A DNA stretch of 64,000 nucleotides from Luteimonas sp. (GCA_024707405.1 JANPZU010000008.1:62001-126000); one strand, 5' to 3'. Numbered from the stretch's first letter, positions 12,495-22,699 are shown. A program made the numbers and translations. The notes: generated by a model from the letters alone, not told the origin.

Positions 12495-12614
12495 ATGCTG
12501 CAACGCCACACGCCCACCACGAACGATGTCCTCGACGCGCACGCAAGCGCGGCGTCGATTCTCGTACTCGTCCTTATTACCTCACCCACAGGTGCGGGAC
12601 GATCAGGCGCGTAA
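12495..12614 (+). CDS. ilvL: ilv operon leader peptide (attenuator)
   Basis: A 39-codon frame from ATG to TAA. Residues 22-29 read ILVLVLIT, a block made only of the operon's end products Ile, Leu, Val plus Thr, the precursor of Ile. This is the hallmark of a GEDA/ilvL-type leader. A terminator hairpin with a T-run follows at 12637-12667 and ilvC starts at 12722. Starvation for any of the three branched-chain amino acids should stall the ribosome in this block and favour read-through. There is no visible Shine-Dalgarno sequence and the predicted transcription start is only a few bases upstream, so it may be translated as a leaderless message. Too short for similarity searching; composition and context carry the call. 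Confidence 0.85.
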   Translation: MLQRHTPTTNDVLDAHASAASILVLVLITSPTGAGRSGA

Positions 12615-12636
12615 CAAGAACCACAGCCGACATCGC

Positions 12637-12667
12637 AAACCCCGCACCGCAAGGCGCGGGGTTTTTT
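12637..12667 (+). terminator. ilv attenuator terminator
   Basis: AAACCCCGC (12637-12645) pairs with GCGGGGTTT (12656-12664); the inner bases CC-GCAA-GG can extend the stem. It ends in TTTTTTATT. It lies between the Ile/Leu/Val-rich leader peptide and ilvC and is the only strong intrinsic terminator before the structural genes. Confidence 0.9.
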
Positions 12668-12721
12668 ATTGATTGAAAGAACCCGAACCCGCTTCCAGCC
12701 CTTCACTGCAGAGACTCCACC

Positions 12722-13726
12722 ATGACCCAGCAGAACCTTCCCCGCCCCTCCATCGCCGTCGTCGGTTACGGCAGCCAGGGCCGCGCGCACGCGCTCAACC
12801 TGCGCGACTCCGGCTTCGACGTCACCATCGGCCTGCGCCCGGGCGGCCCGACCGAGGTCAAGGCGAAGGCCGACGGCTTCACCGTCAAGGCGCCGGCCGA
12901 CGCAGTGAAGGACGCCGACCTGGTCGCGGTGCTGACGCCCGACATGGTGCAGAAGCAGCTCTACGCCGACGTGCTGGCACTGAACATGAAACAGGGCGCG
13001 GTTCTGCTGTTCGCGCACGGCCTCAACGTGCATTTCGACCTCATCGCACCGCGCGATGACCTCGACGTGGTGCTGGTGGCACCGAAAGGCCCCGGTGCGC
13101 TGGTGCGCCGCGAGTACGAAATCGGCCGTGGCGTGCCATGCATCTACGCCGTGCACCAGGACAAGAGCGGCAAGGCCGAGCAGTTCGCGCTGGCCTATGC
13201 CGCGGGCCTGGGCGGCGCACGCGCCAACGTCATCAAGACCACGTTCAAGGAAGAGACCGAGACCGACCTGTTCGGCGAGCAGGCCGTGCTGTGCGGCGGC
13301 GCCTCGTCGCTGGTGCAGGCCGGGTTCGAAACTCTGGTCGAAGCCGGCTACCAGCCGGAGATCGCGTACTACGAAGTACTGCACGAGCTGAAGCTGATCG
13401 TCGACCTGTTCTACGAGGGCGGCATCACCCGCATGCTCGAGTTCATCTCCGAGACCGCGCAGTACGGCGACTACGTCAGCGGCCCGCGCGTCATCGATGC
13501 CAGCGTCAAGGCGCGGATGAAGGACGTGCTGACCGACATCCAGAACGGCACCTTCACCAAGAACTGGGTCGCCGAGTACGAAGCCGGCCTGCCGAACTAC
13601 AAGAAGTTCAAGCAGGCCGACCTCGACCACCCGATCGAGCAGGTCGGCAAGCAGCTGCGCGAGAAGATGGTGTGGCTGCAGGGCGCGACCGAAACCCAAC
13701 CCGCGGAAAAGAAAGAGGCTGCGTGA
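12722..13726 (+). CDS. ilvC: ketol-acid reductoisomerase (class I)
   Basis: A 334-residue NADPH- and magnesium-dependent enzyme that isomerises and reduces acetolactate or acetohydroxybutyrate. The nucleotide-binding motif VVGYGSQG is at residues 13-20. The short length and the ending of the protein after the single C-terminal knot domain identify the class I form. Catalytic regions [19 protein letters not shown] and [16 protein letters not shown] are intact; [12 protein letters not shown] and [10 protein letters not shown] follow in the knotted domain. It is the first structural gene after the attenuator. Its stop (TGA) shares an A with the ATG of ilvG, giving a coupled junction. Confidence 0.97.
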   Translation: MTQQNLPRPSIAVVGYGSQGRAHALNLRDSGFDVTIGLRPGGPTEVKAKADGFTVKAPADAVKDADLVAVLTPDMVQKQLYADVLALNMKQGAVLLFAHGLNVHFDLIAPRDDLDVVLVAPKGPGALVRREYEIGRGVPCIYAVHQDKSGKAEQFALAYAAGLGGARANVIKTTFKEETETDLFGEQAVLCGGASSLVQAGFETLVEAGYQPEIAYYEVLHELKLIVDLFYEGGITRMLEFISETAQYGDYVSGPRVIDASVKARMKDVLTDIQNGTFTKNWVAEYEAGLPNYKKFKQADLDHPIEQVGKQLREKMVWLQGATETQPAEKKEAA

Positions 13727-15492
13727 TGAATGGCGCCCGATGGCTGGTGCAGGCGCTGGAGGCCGAGGGGGTCGACACGATCTTCGGCTATCCCGGCGGC
13801 GCGATCATGCCGTTCTATGACGCGCTGCACGGCGCGTCGCTGAAGCATGTCCTGGTACGCCACGAACAGGGCGCAGCCTTCGCCGCAAACGGCTATGCGC
13901 GCGCCAGCGGTCGCGTTGGCGTCTGCGTCGCAACCTCCGGCCCGGGCGCATCCAACCTGGTCACCGGCATCGCCGACGCAATGCTCGACTCGGTGCCGAT
14001 GGTGGTCATCACCGGCCAGGTGGCGACGCCGCTGATGGGCACCGACGCGTTCCAGGAACTGGACGTGTACGCGATGACCATGCCCATCGTGAAGCACAGC
14101 TTCCTGCCGCGCAGCGTCGACGACCTGCGCTGGATGCTGGCCGAAGCCTTCCGGCTCGCGCGCGAAGGCCGTCCCGGCCCGGTGCTGATCGACCTGCCCA
14201 AGGACGTGCAACTTGGCGCCGCCGCGCACCTGCCGGTGCATGTGCCATCGCCCGTCGCACCGGTGCCGAACGCACCCGACCATTCGCTGCATGAAGCCGC
14301 CGCGATCATCTCGCAGGCGGAGAAGCCGGTGGTCTATGCCGGCGGCGGCGTGGTGCTGGGCGACGCAGTGGATGCGTTCCGAGAGTTCGTCGATCTCACG
14401 CAATTCCCTACCGTGCTGACGCTGAAGGCGCTGGGCGCCCTGCCGCCTTCGCACCCGTGCAACCTGGGCATGCTGGGCATGCATGGCAGCCGCGCGGCGA
14501 ACATGGCCGTGCAGGAATGCGACCTGTTGATCGTGGTCGGCGCGCGCTTCGATGACCGCGCCACCGGCAAGCTGGCCGAGTTCGCGCCGAACGCGCGTGT
14601 CGTGCACCTGGATGGCGACGCCTGCGAAATCGGCAAGCTGCGTGCCGCGCAGGGCTCCGTGCCGGGCAATCTCGGCAACAGCCTGGGACGATTGAACGTG
14701 GTCGGCGCGCAGAACGAAGGCCGCAACGGCGCCGTGCGCGCCGCATGGCGCAACACCTGCGCCGAGCGCGCACGCAAGCATGCCGCGCGCTACGACGCGC
14801 CGGGCGACAAGGTCTATGCACCGGCGCTGCTCAAGCGCATGAGCGAACTGGCACCTGACGCCATCGTCGCCTGCGATGTCGGCCAGCACCAGATGTGGGT
14901 CGCGCAGCACTGGCGCTTCCACCAGCCGCGCCAGCACCTGACCAGCGGCGCACTGGGCGCGATGGGCTTCGGCCTGCCGGCCGCCATCGGCGCGCAGATG
15001 GAAGACATGGACGCGCGCGTGGTCTGCGTCAGCGGCGACGGCTCGTTCATGATGAACATCCAGGAGCTGGCCACGCTCAAGCGCTATCGCCTGCCGGTGA
15101 AGATCGTGCTGCTGGACAACTCCGCGCTGGGCATGGTGCGGCAGTGGCAGGAGTTGTTCTTCGACAAGCGCTATTCCGAAATCGACCTGTCCGACAACCC
15201 GGACTTCGCCGAAGTCGCGCACGCGTTCGGCATCCAGGCGCTGCACGTGGACAAGGCCGCCGATGTCGAGGATGCGCTGCAGGCATTGCTGGACACCGAT
15301 GGCCCGGCGCTGCTGCACGTGGCCATCGACACCGCCGCCAACGTCTGGCCGCTGGTGCCGCCGAACCACAACAACGCACAGATGCTCGATCCCGACGACG
15401 CCGGTTCGCTCGACGTCGGCCAGCCCGTCGGCGCAACACCCTCTCCTCCCACGTCGGATTCCAAGGAAACCACCAATGCGCTACCAGCTTGA
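13726..15492 (+). CDS. ilvG: acetolactate synthase, catalytic subunit
   Basis: A 588-residue thiamine-diphosphate enzyme that condenses pyruvate with pyruvate or 2-oxobutyrate. The start [15 protein letters not shown] overlaps the ilvC stop. The catalytic Glu lies in LVRHEQGAAFAANGYAR near residue 47; the ThDP/magnesium motif begins at GDGSFMMNIQEL and ends at LLDNSALGMVRQW. A central FAD-binding-like domain (LTLKALGALP, LDGDACEIGKL) completes the three-domain architecture. The small regulatory subunit IlvM is encoded next and overlaps by 17 bases, so the symbol ilvG is used; ilvB would be an equally valid name. Confidence 0.95.
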   Translation: MNGARWLVQALEAEGVDTIFGYPGGAIMPFYDALHGASLKHVLVRHEQGAAFAANGYARASGRVGVCVATSGPGASNLVTGIADAMLDSVPMVVITGQVATPLMGTDAFQELDVYAMTMPIVKHSFLPRSVDDLRWMLAEAFRLAREGRPGPVLIDLPKDVQLGAAAHLPVHVPSPVAPVPNAPDHSLHEAAAIISQAEKPVVYAGGGVVLGDAVDAFREFVDLTQFPTVLTLKALGALPPSHPCNLGMLGMHGSRAANMAVQECDLLIVVGARFDDRATGKLAEFAPNARVVHLDGDACEIGKLRAAQGSVPGNLGNSLGRLNVVGAQNEGRNGAVRAAWRNTCAERARKHAARYDAPGDKVYAPALLKRMSELAPDAIVACDVGQHQMWVAQHWRFHQPRQHLTSGALGAMGFGLPAAIGAQMEDMDARVVCVSGDGSFMMNIQELATLKRYRLPVKIVLLDNSALGMVRQWQELFFDKRYSEIDLSDNPDFAEVAHAFGIQALHVDKAADVEDALQALLDTDGPALLHVAIDTAANVWPLVPPNHNNAQMLDPDDAGSLDVGQPVGATPSPPTSDSKETTNALPA

Positions 15493-15712
15493 CCTCACGC
15501 TCCGGCGCGCGGAAGGCGCGCTGGTGCGCGTGCTCGGCACCACCGAACGCCGCGGCTTCACCCCGCTGTCGGTCGATGGCGAGGCACAGCCGGACGGCGA
15601 CCGCTGGCACCTGCGCATGACCGTCGAGGGCGAACGCTCCGACGACTCGCTGCAGTTGCAGCTGTCGAAACTCTACGACTGCCTTGCCGTGCAGGTGCAG
15701 CCATGTCCGTGA
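15476..15712 (+). CDS. ilvM: acetolactate synthase, small ACT-domain subunit
   Basis: A 78-residue protein with a single ACT-like fold, the length of E. coli IlvM rather than the longer IlvH/IlvN. Key segments are MRYQLDLTLRRAEGALVRVL, then RGFTPLSV and a C-terminal LQLQLSKLYD helix. It should bind the catalytic subunit IlvG and raise its activity. It starts inside the end of ilvG, overlapping by 17 bases, and overlaps the ilvE start by 10 bases, so the three are coupled. The N-terminal strand and helix pattern is convincing; valine sensitivity cannot be judged from this short form. Confidence 0.9.
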   Translation: MRYQLDLTLRRAEGALVRVLGTTERRGFTPLSVDGEAQPDGDRWHLRMTVEGERSDDSLQLQLSKLYDCLAVQVQPCP

Positions 15713-16611
15713 GCGCAACCGTCACCCCCATCACTGAAGCTGCGCACGCACCCAAGCCGCAGGTCTGGTTCGACGGCGAACTGATCGACGGCGAAGCACC
15801 ACAGGCCGGCCTGACCACGCACGCGATGCACTACGGCAGCGGCGTGTTCGAAGGCGTGCGCGCCTACGCCACCGAAGGCGGCGCGGCGGTGTTCCGCCTG
15901 CCCGAGCACATGGAGCGCATGCGCAAGGGCGCCGACATGTTCGGCCTGCCGTTCGATCCTGCGCTCGCGACCGAAGCGGTGCTGGCGACGCTGCGCGCCA
16001 ACCACCATCGCGATGCCTACATCCGCCCGCTGGCGTGGTTCGGTGAAGGCAGCTTCGGCCTCGATGTCGAAGGCCACACCCCGCACATGATGGTCGCCAC
16101 CACCGCCACGCAGGTGCACCTCAACGGCACCCGCGCGCGACTGGGCGTGGGCAAGTGGCGGCGCAATCCGTCCGACTCGCTGCCGCCGCTGAAGCTGTGC
16201 GGCGCCTACGTGAATTCGATCCTCGCCAAGCGCGAAGCCAAGGCGCGCGGTTTCGACGAAGCGCTGTTCACCGACCGCGACGGCAACGTCGTCGAATGCA
16301 CCGGCGCGAACGTCTTCTTCGTCAAGGACGGCCGCATCACCGCGGTCGAGCATCGCGACGCCCTGCCCGGCATCACCCGAGACACCCTGCTGCAGCTCAC
16401 CGGCGCGGAATTTCGCGTGGTGCCACTGGCCGAACTGCTGGACGCGGACGAAGTCTTCGCCTGTGGCACCGCGGCGGAAGTCGCACCCGTTTCGCAGATC
16501 GAAGGCCGCGACTACGGCGACAACCCGGTCACGCGCGAACTGCAGGCGCTGTACGGGCGTGTCGTGCGCGGACAGGAATCCAGCTGGCGCCACTGGCTCA
16601 CCGACGTCTGA
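15703..16611 (+). CDS. ilvE: branched-chain amino acid aminotransferase
   Basis: A 302-residue fold-type IV PLP aminotransferase that makes the final transamination to Ile, Val and Leu. Diagnostic segments: HAMHYGSGVFEGVRAY at residues 41-56, IRPLAWFGEG, the PLP lysine in PLKLCGAYVNSILAK, and the glycine-threonine tail motifs ECTGANVFFV, LPGITRDTLL and FACGTAAEVAPV. The ATG lies inside the end of ilvM. A single base separates its TGA from the ilvA ATG. Length and motifs are normal for IlvE. Confidence 0.96.
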   Translation: MSVSATVTPITEAAHAPKPQVWFDGELIDGEAPQAGLTTHAMHYGSGVFEGVRAYATEGGAAVFRLPEHMERMRKGADMFGLPFDPALATEAVLATLRANHHRDAYIRPLAWFGEGSFGLDVEGHTPHMMVATTATQVHLNGTRARLGVGKWRRNPSDSLPPLKLCGAYVNSILAKREAKARGFDEALFTDRDGNVVECTGANVFFVKDGRITAVEHRDALPGITRDTLLQLTGAEFRVVPLAELLDADEVFACGTAAEVAPVSQIEGRDYGDNPVTRELQALYGRVVRGQESSWRHWLTDV

Positions 16612-16612
16612 C

Positions 16613-17728
16613 ATGGATCCTGCCGTAACCAGCGCCACTTCAGTGTCCGCCAGCGACGTGTTGGCGGCACAGGCGCGGTTGCGCAAGTATCTCGACGTCA
16701 CCCCCACGCACTACGCCGAGCGTTTCGGTTGCTGGCTGAAGCTCGAGAACCTCCAGCGCACCGGCTCCTACAAGGTGCGTGGCGCATTGAACGCGTTGCT
16801 CGCGGCGCGCGAGCGCGGCGACGACCGCCGCGTCATCACCGCCTCGGCCGGCAACCACGCGCAAGGCATGGCCTGGGCGGCGTACCGGCTGGGCATCCCG
16901 GCGATCACGGTGATGCCGAAGACCGCACCGGAGACGAAGGTCGCCGGTGTCGCTCACTGGGGCGCGACCGTGCGCCTGCACGGCGACACCTACGACGAGG
17001 CCAAGGCCTTCGCGGCTGAACTGGCTGAGCAGAACGGCTTCCGCCTGCTGTCGGCATTCGACGATGCCGACGTGATCGCCGGACAGGGCACGGTGGGGCT
17101 GGAGATCGCCGCGGCGATGAACCCCGACGTGGTACTGGTGCCGATCGGTGGCGGTGGGCTGGCGTCCGGCGTTGCGCTGGCGCTGAAGTCGCAGGGTGTG
17201 CGCATCATCGGCGCGCAGGTCGAAGGCGTCGATGCGATGGCACGCGCGCTCAAGGGCGACCGCACGCCGCGCGACCCGGCCGCGACGCTGGCCGATGGCG
17301 TGCGCGTCAAGGAAGCCGGCTTCCTGACCCAGCGCGTGCTGGAAGGATTGCTGGACGACATCGTGATCGTGCGCGAGGCCGAGCTGCGCGAGACGCTGGT
17401 GCGGCTGGCGCTGGAAGAGCACGTGATCGCCGAAGGTGCCGGCGCGCTGGCGCTGGCCGCCGGCAAGCGCATCGCCGGCAAACGCAAGTGCGCGGTGGTG
17501 TCGGGCGGCAATCTCGATGCCGGCGTGCTGGCGACCCTGCTGTCCGAAGTCCGGCCGCGCCCGCCGCGCAAGCCGCGCCGGCGTACCCAGGAACGACTTC
17601 CATTGCCGGCGGCGAAGCACTCTCCACTTCCCGCCGGCCTCCTTCCCGCCAACGACGCGCCACGCCCGCGGCTGCCACCCGCAGCCGGTAACATCCGCAA
17701 TGAGATCCCCGAGGAAATCCTCGCATGA
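16613..17728 (+). CDS. ilvA: short-form threonine dehydratase
   Basis: A 371-residue PLP enzyme that deaminates threonine to 2-oxobutyrate, the entry to isoleucine. The PLP lysine is in [25 protein letters not shown] and [15 protein letters not shown] bind substrate and cofactor phosphate. The catalytic domain ends around residue 315 at [14 protein letters not shown]. The C-terminal ACT-like regulatory domains of E. coli IlvA (about 514 residues) are absent, so the length resembles the TdcB-like short form, although the operon makes its role biosynthetic. The last 50 or so residues are Pro/Arg-rich and do not look like any domain; they may be read-through into former intergenic DNA. The stop overlaps leuA in ATGA. 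Confidence 0.92.
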   Translation: MDPAVTSATSVSASDVLAAQARLRKYLDVTPTHYAERFGCWLKLENLQRTGSYKVRGALNALLAARERGDDRRVITASAGNHAQGMAWAAYRLGIPAITVMPKTAPETKVAGVAHWGATVRLHGDTYDEAKAFAAELAEQNGFRLLSAFDDADVIAGQGTVGLEIAAAMNPDVVLVPIGGGGLASGVALALKSQGVRIIGAQVEGVDAMARALKGDRTPRDPAATLADGVRVKEAGFLTQRVLEGLLDDIVIVREAELRETLVRLALEEHVIAEGAGALALAAGKRIAGKRKCAVVSGGNLDAGVLATLLSEVRPRPPRKPRRRTQERLPLPAAKHSPLPAGLLPANDAPRPRLPPAAGNIRNEIPEEILA

Positions 17729-19269
17729 CCACCAACACCGAATACGTCCGCATCTTCGACACCACCCTGCGCGACGGCGAGCAGTCCCCCGGCTGCAGCA
17801 TGACCCCGCAGCAGAAGGTGGTGATGGCGCGCGCGCTCGCCGAGCTGGGCGTCGACATCATCGAAACCGGATTCCCGGCCAGTTCGCAGTCCGACCGCGA
17901 AGCGACCGCGCAGATCGCGCGCGAGCTGCGCGAGACCACGCTGGCGGTACTGTCGCGCTGCCTGCCCGGCGACATCGAAGCCTCCGCCCGGTCGCTGGAA
18001 GGCGCTGCCAAGCCGCGCATCCACGTCTTCCTGTCCACCAGCCCGCTGCATCGCGAGCACAAGCTGCGCATGAGCAAGGCGGAAGTGATCGATTCCATCG
18101 GCAAGCATGTCGCGCTGGCGCGCAGCTTCGTCGACGACGTCGAGTTCTCCACCGAGGACGGCACCCGCACCGAGGAGGACTTCCTGCACGAGGCCGTCGG
18201 CGTGGCGATTGCCGCCGGCGCCACCACCATCAACGTTCCCGACACGCTCGGCTACACCACGCCCAAGGAAATCCGCGGCCTGTTCCAACGCCTGATCGCG
18301 AACGTGCCGGGCGCGAAGGACGTCATCTTCAGCGCGCATTGCCACAACGACCTTGGCCTGGCCGTGGCCAACTCGCTGGCGGCGATGGAAGGCGGCGCGC
18401 GCCAGATCGAATGCACCATCAACGGCATCGGCGAACGCGCCGGCAATGCCGCGCTGGAAGAACTGGCGATGGCGCTGAAGGTTCGCAACGCCTTCTACAA
18501 CATCGACAGCAGGATCGATTCGCGCCGGCTGGTGCCCACGTCCAAGCTGTTGCAGCGCCTGATCGGCATGCCGGTGCAACACAACAAGGCGATCGTGGGC
18601 GAGAACGCCTTCGCGCATGAGTCGGGCATCCACCAGCACGGCATGCTGCGCAACCGCAGCACCTACGAAATCATGAACCCGTCCGACGTCGGCTGGCCCG
18701 ATTCGAAGATGGTGCTGGGCCGCCACAGCGGTCGCGCCGCTGTCGGCCATCGCCTGCGCGCACTCGGCTACACGCTGGAGGACGAACAGCTCGACCAGGT
18801 GTTCGAACAGTTCAAGGCGCTTTGCGAGCAGCAACGCACCGTGGACGACGACGACCTGGAGCGGCTGATGACCGGTGGCGTCACCGGGCAGGGTTACCGG
18901 TTGTCTTCGATGACCGTGAGTGATCGCGGCCAGCGTGCAAGCGCGCAGGTCGAACTGTCCGATCCCGACGGCCGCAAACTCACCGAGAGCGCGCTGGGCG
19001 ATGGCCCGGTGGATGCGCTGTTCGCCGCGCTTTCCGCTGCCACCGGCGTACGCCTGTCACTGGAAAGCTACAGCGTGCACAGCGTCGGTCTGGGCGCCGA
19101 TGCACGCGGCGAGGCCTCGCTCAGCGTGCACCACGAAGGCAGCGAGTACGTGGGCAGCGGCACCAGCCGCGACATCATCGAAGCCAGTGCGCTGGCGTGG
19201 CTGGAAATCGCCAACCGCATCCTGCGGTCACGCCAGGGATCGACCAGCGGCAAGAGCGCCGTGGCCTGA
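17725..19269 (+). CDS. leuA: 2-isopropylmalate synthase
   Basis: A 514-residue enzyme that condenses 2-oxoisovalerate with acetyl-CoA, the first committed leucine step. The DRE-TIM signature [15 protein letters not shown] opens the barrel; [15 protein letters not shown] and [12 protein letters not shown] supply metal and catalytic residues. The C-terminal leucine-binding allosteric domain is present (about residues 395-510), so feedback inhibition by leucine is expected. It is the last gene of the ilvCGMEA-leuA operon, joined to ilvA by ATGA, and is followed by a perfect 12-bp terminator stem. The other leucine genes (leuCDB) are on the opposite strand. Confidence 0.96.
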   Translation: MTTNTEYVRIFDTTLRDGEQSPGCSMTPQQKVVMARALAELGVDIIETGFPASSQSDREATAQIARELRETTLAVLSRCLPGDIEASARSLEGAAKPRIHVFLSTSPLHREHKLRMSKAEVIDSIGKHVALARSFVDDVEFSTEDGTRTEEDFLHEAVGVAIAAGATTINVPDTLGYTTPKEIRGLFQRLIANVPGAKDVIFSAHCHNDLGLAVANSLAAMEGGARQIECTINGIGERAGNAALEELAMALKVRNAFYNIDSRIDSRRLVPTSKLLQRLIGMPVQHNKAIVGENAFAHESGIHQHGMLRNRSTYEIMNPSDVGWPDSKMVLGRHSGRAAVGHRLRALGYTLEDEQLDQVFEQFKALCEQQRTVDDDDLERLMTGGVTGQGYRLSSMTVSDRGQRASAQVELSDPDGRKLTESALGDGPVDALFAALSAATGVRLSLESYSVHSVGLGADARGEASLSVHHEGSEYVGSGTSRDIIEASALAWLEIANRILRSRQGSTSGKSAVA

Positions 19270-19297
19270 TCCAACAGCATTGCATGTGCAAACGAAG

Positions 19298-19325
19298 ACG
19301 GGCGGTGGAGCATTCCACCGCCCGT
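19298..19325. terminator. bidirectional terminator between leuA and leuB
   Basis: ACGGGCGGTGGA (19298-19309) and TCCACCGCCCGT (19314-19325) form a perfect 12-bp stem with loop GCAT. TTGC follows on the + strand and CTTCGTTTGC on the - strand. It separates the convergent ilv-leuA and leuCDB operons. Confidence 0.8.
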
Positions 19326-19372
19326 TTGCATTCATGGCATCAGCACGGATGCGGACTCATCCGCAACGCGGC

Positions 19373-20446
19373 TCAACCCAGCGCAGCAACCACCGCGTCG
19401 CCCATCTCCGCCGTCCCGACACGCTGCGTGCCTTCCGACCAGATGTCGGCGGTGCGCAGGCCTTGGTCAAGCACCTTGCCGACCGCCTGCTCGATGGCAT
19501 CGGCTGCAGCCGTCTCGCCGAAGCTGTAGCGCAGCAGCATCGCGACGGAGAGGATCGTCGCCAGCGGATTGGCGATGCCCTTGCCGGCGATGTCGGGCGC
19601 GGAACCATGCGAGGGCTCGTACATCCCCTTGTTGCTGGCATCCAGTGACGCCGACGGCAGCATGCCGATGGAACCGGTGAGCATCGACGCCTGGTCGGAG
19701 AGGATGTCGCCGAACATGTTGTCGGTGACGATCACGTCGAACTGCTTGGGCGCGCGCACCAGCTGCATTGCCGCATTGTCGACGTACATGTGGCTGAGTT
19801 CGACGTCCGGGTAATCCTTCGCGATTTCCTCGACCACTTCCCGCCACAACTGGCTCGATGCCAGCACGTTGGCCTTGTCGACCGAGCACAGCTTGCGACC
19901 ACGCTGGCAGGCCGCATCGAAACCCACGCGTGCAATGCGCGCGATCTCGCCTTCGGTGTACGGCAGCGTGTCCCATGCCTTGCGCTGTCCATCGACCGTC
20001 TCGCGCCCACGCGGCGCGCCGAAGTAGATGCCGCCGGTGAGTTCACGCACGATCAGTACGTCAAGCCCTGCGACGACTTCCGGCTTCAGCGTCGAGGCAT
20101 TCGCCAGCTGCGGATACAAAATCGCCGGACGCAGATTGGCGAACAAGCCCAGTTGCGAGCGGATCTTCAGCAGTCCCCGTTCGGGACGCAGCGCCGGATC
20201 GATGGCGTCCCACTTCGGCCCGCCGACCGCACCGAGCAGCACCGCATCGGCCTTGCGTGCGCGTTCGAGCGTTTCGTCCGCGAGCGGCGCGCCATAGCGG
20301 TCGTAGGCCGCACCGCCGAGATCGTCGTATTCGAATGCGTAGCCGAGCCCGTGCTTCGCATCCACGCGTGCCAGCACCTTCACCGCCTCGGCCATGATCT
20401 CCGGGCCGATGCCGTCGCCGGGAAGTACGAGAATCTGTTTGCTCAT
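19373..20446 (-). CDS. leuB: 3-isopropylmalate dehydrogenase
   Basis: A 357-residue NAD-dependent decarboxylating dehydrogenase for the third leucine step. The N-terminus [18 protein letters not shown], the substrate segment [10 protein letters not shown], the lysine/tyrosine region and the metal-binding [15 protein letters not shown] and nucleotide region [15 protein letters not shown] are all intact. It is the last gene of leuCDB and is separated from leuD by about 170 bases holding a REP-like palindrome. No other gene lies between it and the bidirectional terminator. Confidence 0.97.
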   Translation of the reverse strand: MSKQILVLPGDGIGPEIMAEAVKVLARVDAKHGLGYAFEYDDLGGAAYDRYGAPLADETLERARKADAVLLGAVGGPKWDAIDPALRPERGLLKIRSQLGLFANLRPAILYPQLANASTLKPEVVAGLDVLIVRELTGGIYFGAPRGRETVDGQRKAWDTLPYTEGEIARIARVGFDAACQRGRKLCSVDKANVLASSQLWREVVEEIAKDYPDVELSHMYVDNAAMQLVRAPKQFDVIVTDNMFGDILSDQASMLTGSIGMLPSASLDASNKGMYEPSHGSAPDIAGKGIANPLATILSVAMLLRYSFGETAAADAIEQAVGKVLDQGLRTADIWSEGTQRVGTAEMGDAVVAALG

Positions 20447-20489
20447 CGTGAATGCCTTTTCTGAAATCCGGGATTGCGAACCAGGGGCT

Positions 20490-20575
20490 CGTCATCCCGG
20501 CGAAAGCCGGGATCCATTTTCTCTGTGCTTCAGAAAAGCGAAAGACAGTGGATCCCAGCTTTCGCCGGGATGACG
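20490..20575. repeat. REP-like inverted repeat inside the leuCDB operon
   Basis: CGTCATCCCGGCGAAAGCC with GGGATCCA (20490-20516) is answered by TGGATCCC, AGCTTTCGCCGGGATGACG (20549-20575): a long, nearly perfect inverted repeat with about 32 bases between the arms. The GTCATCCC...GGGATCCA motif recurs at 37001-37027. It lies between leuD and leuB in the transcribed region and may affect mRNA stability. Confidence 0.85.
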
Positions 20576-20613
20576 AACTGGATTGATGACGGACAGGATC
20601 AATAAAGCCTGTT

Positions 20614-21264
20614 TCAACGCAGCGCCGAGAACAACCACGGTTGCGCGGCCTTGTGGCGTGCCTCGAACGCACCGATGACCTCGCGCTCCTGCAGGGTCAG
20701 GCCGATGTCGTCCAGGCCGTTGAACAGGCAATGCTTGCGGAAGGCATCGATCTCGAAGCCGTACTGCACGCCATCGGGACGCGTCACCATCTGCGTCGCG
20801 AGATCGACGGTCAGCGTGTAACCCTCGGTCGCCTCGGCCTGTGCGAACAAGGCATCGACTTCTTCGTCCTTTAGCACGATCGGCAGCAGGCCGTTCTTGA
20901 AACTGTTGTTGAAGAAGATGTCGGCGAAGCTGGGCGCGATCACCGCGCGGAAGCCGTACTCGTCCAGCGCCCACGGCGCGTGCTCGCGGCTGGAACCGCA
21001 ACCGAAGTTCTCGCGTGCCAGCAGCACGCTGGCACCGGCATAGCGCGGAAAATTGAGCACGAAATCCGGATTCAGCGGACGCGTGCTGTTGTCCTGCCCG
21101 GGCTGGCCGACATCGAGATAGCGCCACTCGTCGAACAGGTTGGGGCCGAAGCCGCTGCGCTTGATCGACTTGAGGAACTGCTTGGGGATGATCTGGTCGG
21201 TATCGACGTTGGCGCGATCCAGCGGCGCAACGAGACCGGTGTGCGTGGTGAAGGCTTTCATCAT
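20614..21264 (-). CDS. leuD: 3-isopropylmalate dehydratase, small subunit
   Basis: A 216-residue swivel-domain subunit that pairs with LeuC to isomerise isopropylmalate. The N-terminus [28 protein letters not shown] and the substrate loop [15 protein letters not shown] are diagnostic; [19 protein letters not shown] is the late conserved strand. Two consecutive Met codons open the gene; either could start it. Seven bases separate its start from the leuC stop, so the two subunits are co-transcribed and coupled. Confidence 0.96.
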   Translation of the reverse strand: MMKAFTTHTGLVAPLDRANVDTDQIIPKQFLKSIKRSGFGPNLFDEWRYLDVGQPGQDNSTRPLNPDFVLNFPRYAGASVLLARENFGCGSSREHAPWALDEYGFRAVIAPSFADIFFNNSFKNGLLPIVLKDEEVDALFAQAEATEGYTLTVDLATQMVTRPDGVQYGFEIDAFRKHCLFNGLDDIGLTLQEREVIGAFEARHKAAQPWLFSALR

Positions 21265-21271
21265 CTGCTCC

Positions 21272-22699
21272 TCAGGCCTGCATCAACGTGCGCACATCGA
21301 CGAAGTGGCCGGCGACCGCAGCCGCAGCAGCCATCGCCGGACTGACCAGGTGCGTGCGGCCACCCGTGCCCTGACGCCCTTCGAAGTTGCGGTTAGACGT
21401 GGACGCGCAATGTTCGCCGTTGCCCAGCTTGTCGGGATTCATCGCCAGGCACATCGAGCAGCCCGGTTCACGCCATTCGAAGCCGGCGTCAAGGAACACC
21501 TTGTCCAGCCCTTCGGCCTCGGCTTGCGCCTTGACCAGCCCGGAACCGGGCACCACCAGCGCCTGCTTCACGCTCGCCGCGACCTTGCGGCCCTTTGCCA
21601 CCTCGGCGGCGGCACGCAAATCCTCGATGCGCGAGTTGGTGCACGAGCCGATGAACACGCGATCAAGCTTGATCGTGGTGATCGGCTGGTTGGCTTCCAG
21701 CCCCATGTACTTCAGCGCGCGGACGATGGAGTCCTTGCGCACCGGATCTTCCTCGCGCGAGGGATCCGGCACGCTGGCATCGACCGGCAACACCATCTCC
21801 GGCGAGGTGCCCCAGCTGACCTGCGGCTTGATGTCCTCGGCACGCAGTTCGACGACGGTGTCGAAGTGCGCGTCGTCGTCGGAGACCAGCGTCTCCCAGA
21901 CTTTCACCGCGGCATCCCAGTCGCCGCCCTTCGGCGAGAACGGACGGCCCTGCACGTAATCGATGGTCTTCTCGTCCACCGCCACCATGCCCACGCGCGC
22001 GCCGGCCTCGATGGCCATGTTGCAGATCGTCATGCGGCCTTCGATGGACAGGTCGCGGATCGCGCTGCCGGCGAATTCCAGCGCATGGCCGTTGCCGCCG
22101 GCGGTGCCGATGCGGCCGATGATCGCCAGCACGATGTCCTTCGCAGTCACGCCGAACGGCAACGTGCCGTCCACGCGCACCTGCATGTTCTTCATCTTCT
22201 TGGCGACCAGGCACTGCGTCGCCAGCACGTGCTCGACCTCGGAGGTACCGATGCCGTGCGCCAGTGCGCCGAACGCACCATGCGTGGAGGTGTGCGAATC
22301 GCCACAGACGACGGTCATGCCCGGCAGCGTCGCCCCCTGTTCCGGGCCGACCACGTGCACGATGCCCTGGCGCGCATCGTTCATCTTGAACTCGAGGATC
22401 CCGAAGTCGTCGCAGTTCTCGTCCAGCGTCTGCACCTGCAGGCGGGAGACCTCGTCGAGGATCGACTCCAGCCCGCCCTGGCGCTCGGCCTTGGTGGTGG
22501 GCACGTTGTGGTCGGGCGTGGCGATGTTGGCGTCGATCCGCCACGGCCTGCGCCCGGCCAGCCGCAGCCCTTCGAACGCTTGCGGCGAGGTGACCTCGTG
22601 GAGGATGTGGCGGTCGATGTAGATCAGCGAGGAGCCGTCGTCGCGGCGCTTGACCTCGTGCATCTCCCACAGCTTGTCGTAGAGCGTCTTGCCGGCCAT
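21272..22699 (-). CDS. leuC: 3-isopropylmalate dehydratase, large subunit
   Basis: A 475-residue aconitase-family iron-sulfur protein. Cluster ligands are in [25 protein letters not shown] and [11 protein letters not shown], giving the three expected cysteines. The ATG at 22699 follows GGAAA at a normal distance. It is the first gene of leuC-leuD-leuB and is divergent from the LysR gene at 22825, so the 125-base gap between them should hold both promoters and the LysR site. Length and motifs are standard. Confidence 0.97.
   Translation of the reverse strand: MAGKTLYDKLWEMHEVKRRDDGSSLIYIDRHILHEVTSPQAFEGLRLAGRRPWRIDANIATPDHNVPTTKAERQGGLESILDEVSRLQVQTLDENCDDFGILEFKMNDARQGIVHVVGPEQGATLPGMTVVCGDSHTSTHGAFGALAHGIGTSEVEHVLATQCLVAKKMKNMQVRVDGTLPFGVTAKDIVLAIIGRIGTAGGNGHALEFAGSAIRDLSIEGRMTICNMAIEAGARVGMVAVDEKTIDYVQGRPFSPKGGDWDAAVKVWETLVSDDDAHFDTVVELRAEDIKPQVSWGTSPEMVLPVDASVPDPSREEDPVRKDSIVRALKYMGLEANQPITTIKLDRVFIGSCTNSRIEDLRAAAEVAKGRKVAASVKQALVVPGSGLVKAQAEAEGLDKVFLDAGFEWREPGCSMCLAMNPDKLGNGEHCASTSNRNFEGRQGTGGRTHLVSPAMAAAAAVAGHFVDVRTLMQA

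Noticed and set aside
12377..12676. A 99-codon + strand frame across the ilv leader
   Set aside because: The Ile/Leu/Val-rich leader peptide in another frame explains the region; the longer frame crosses the promoter and terminator.
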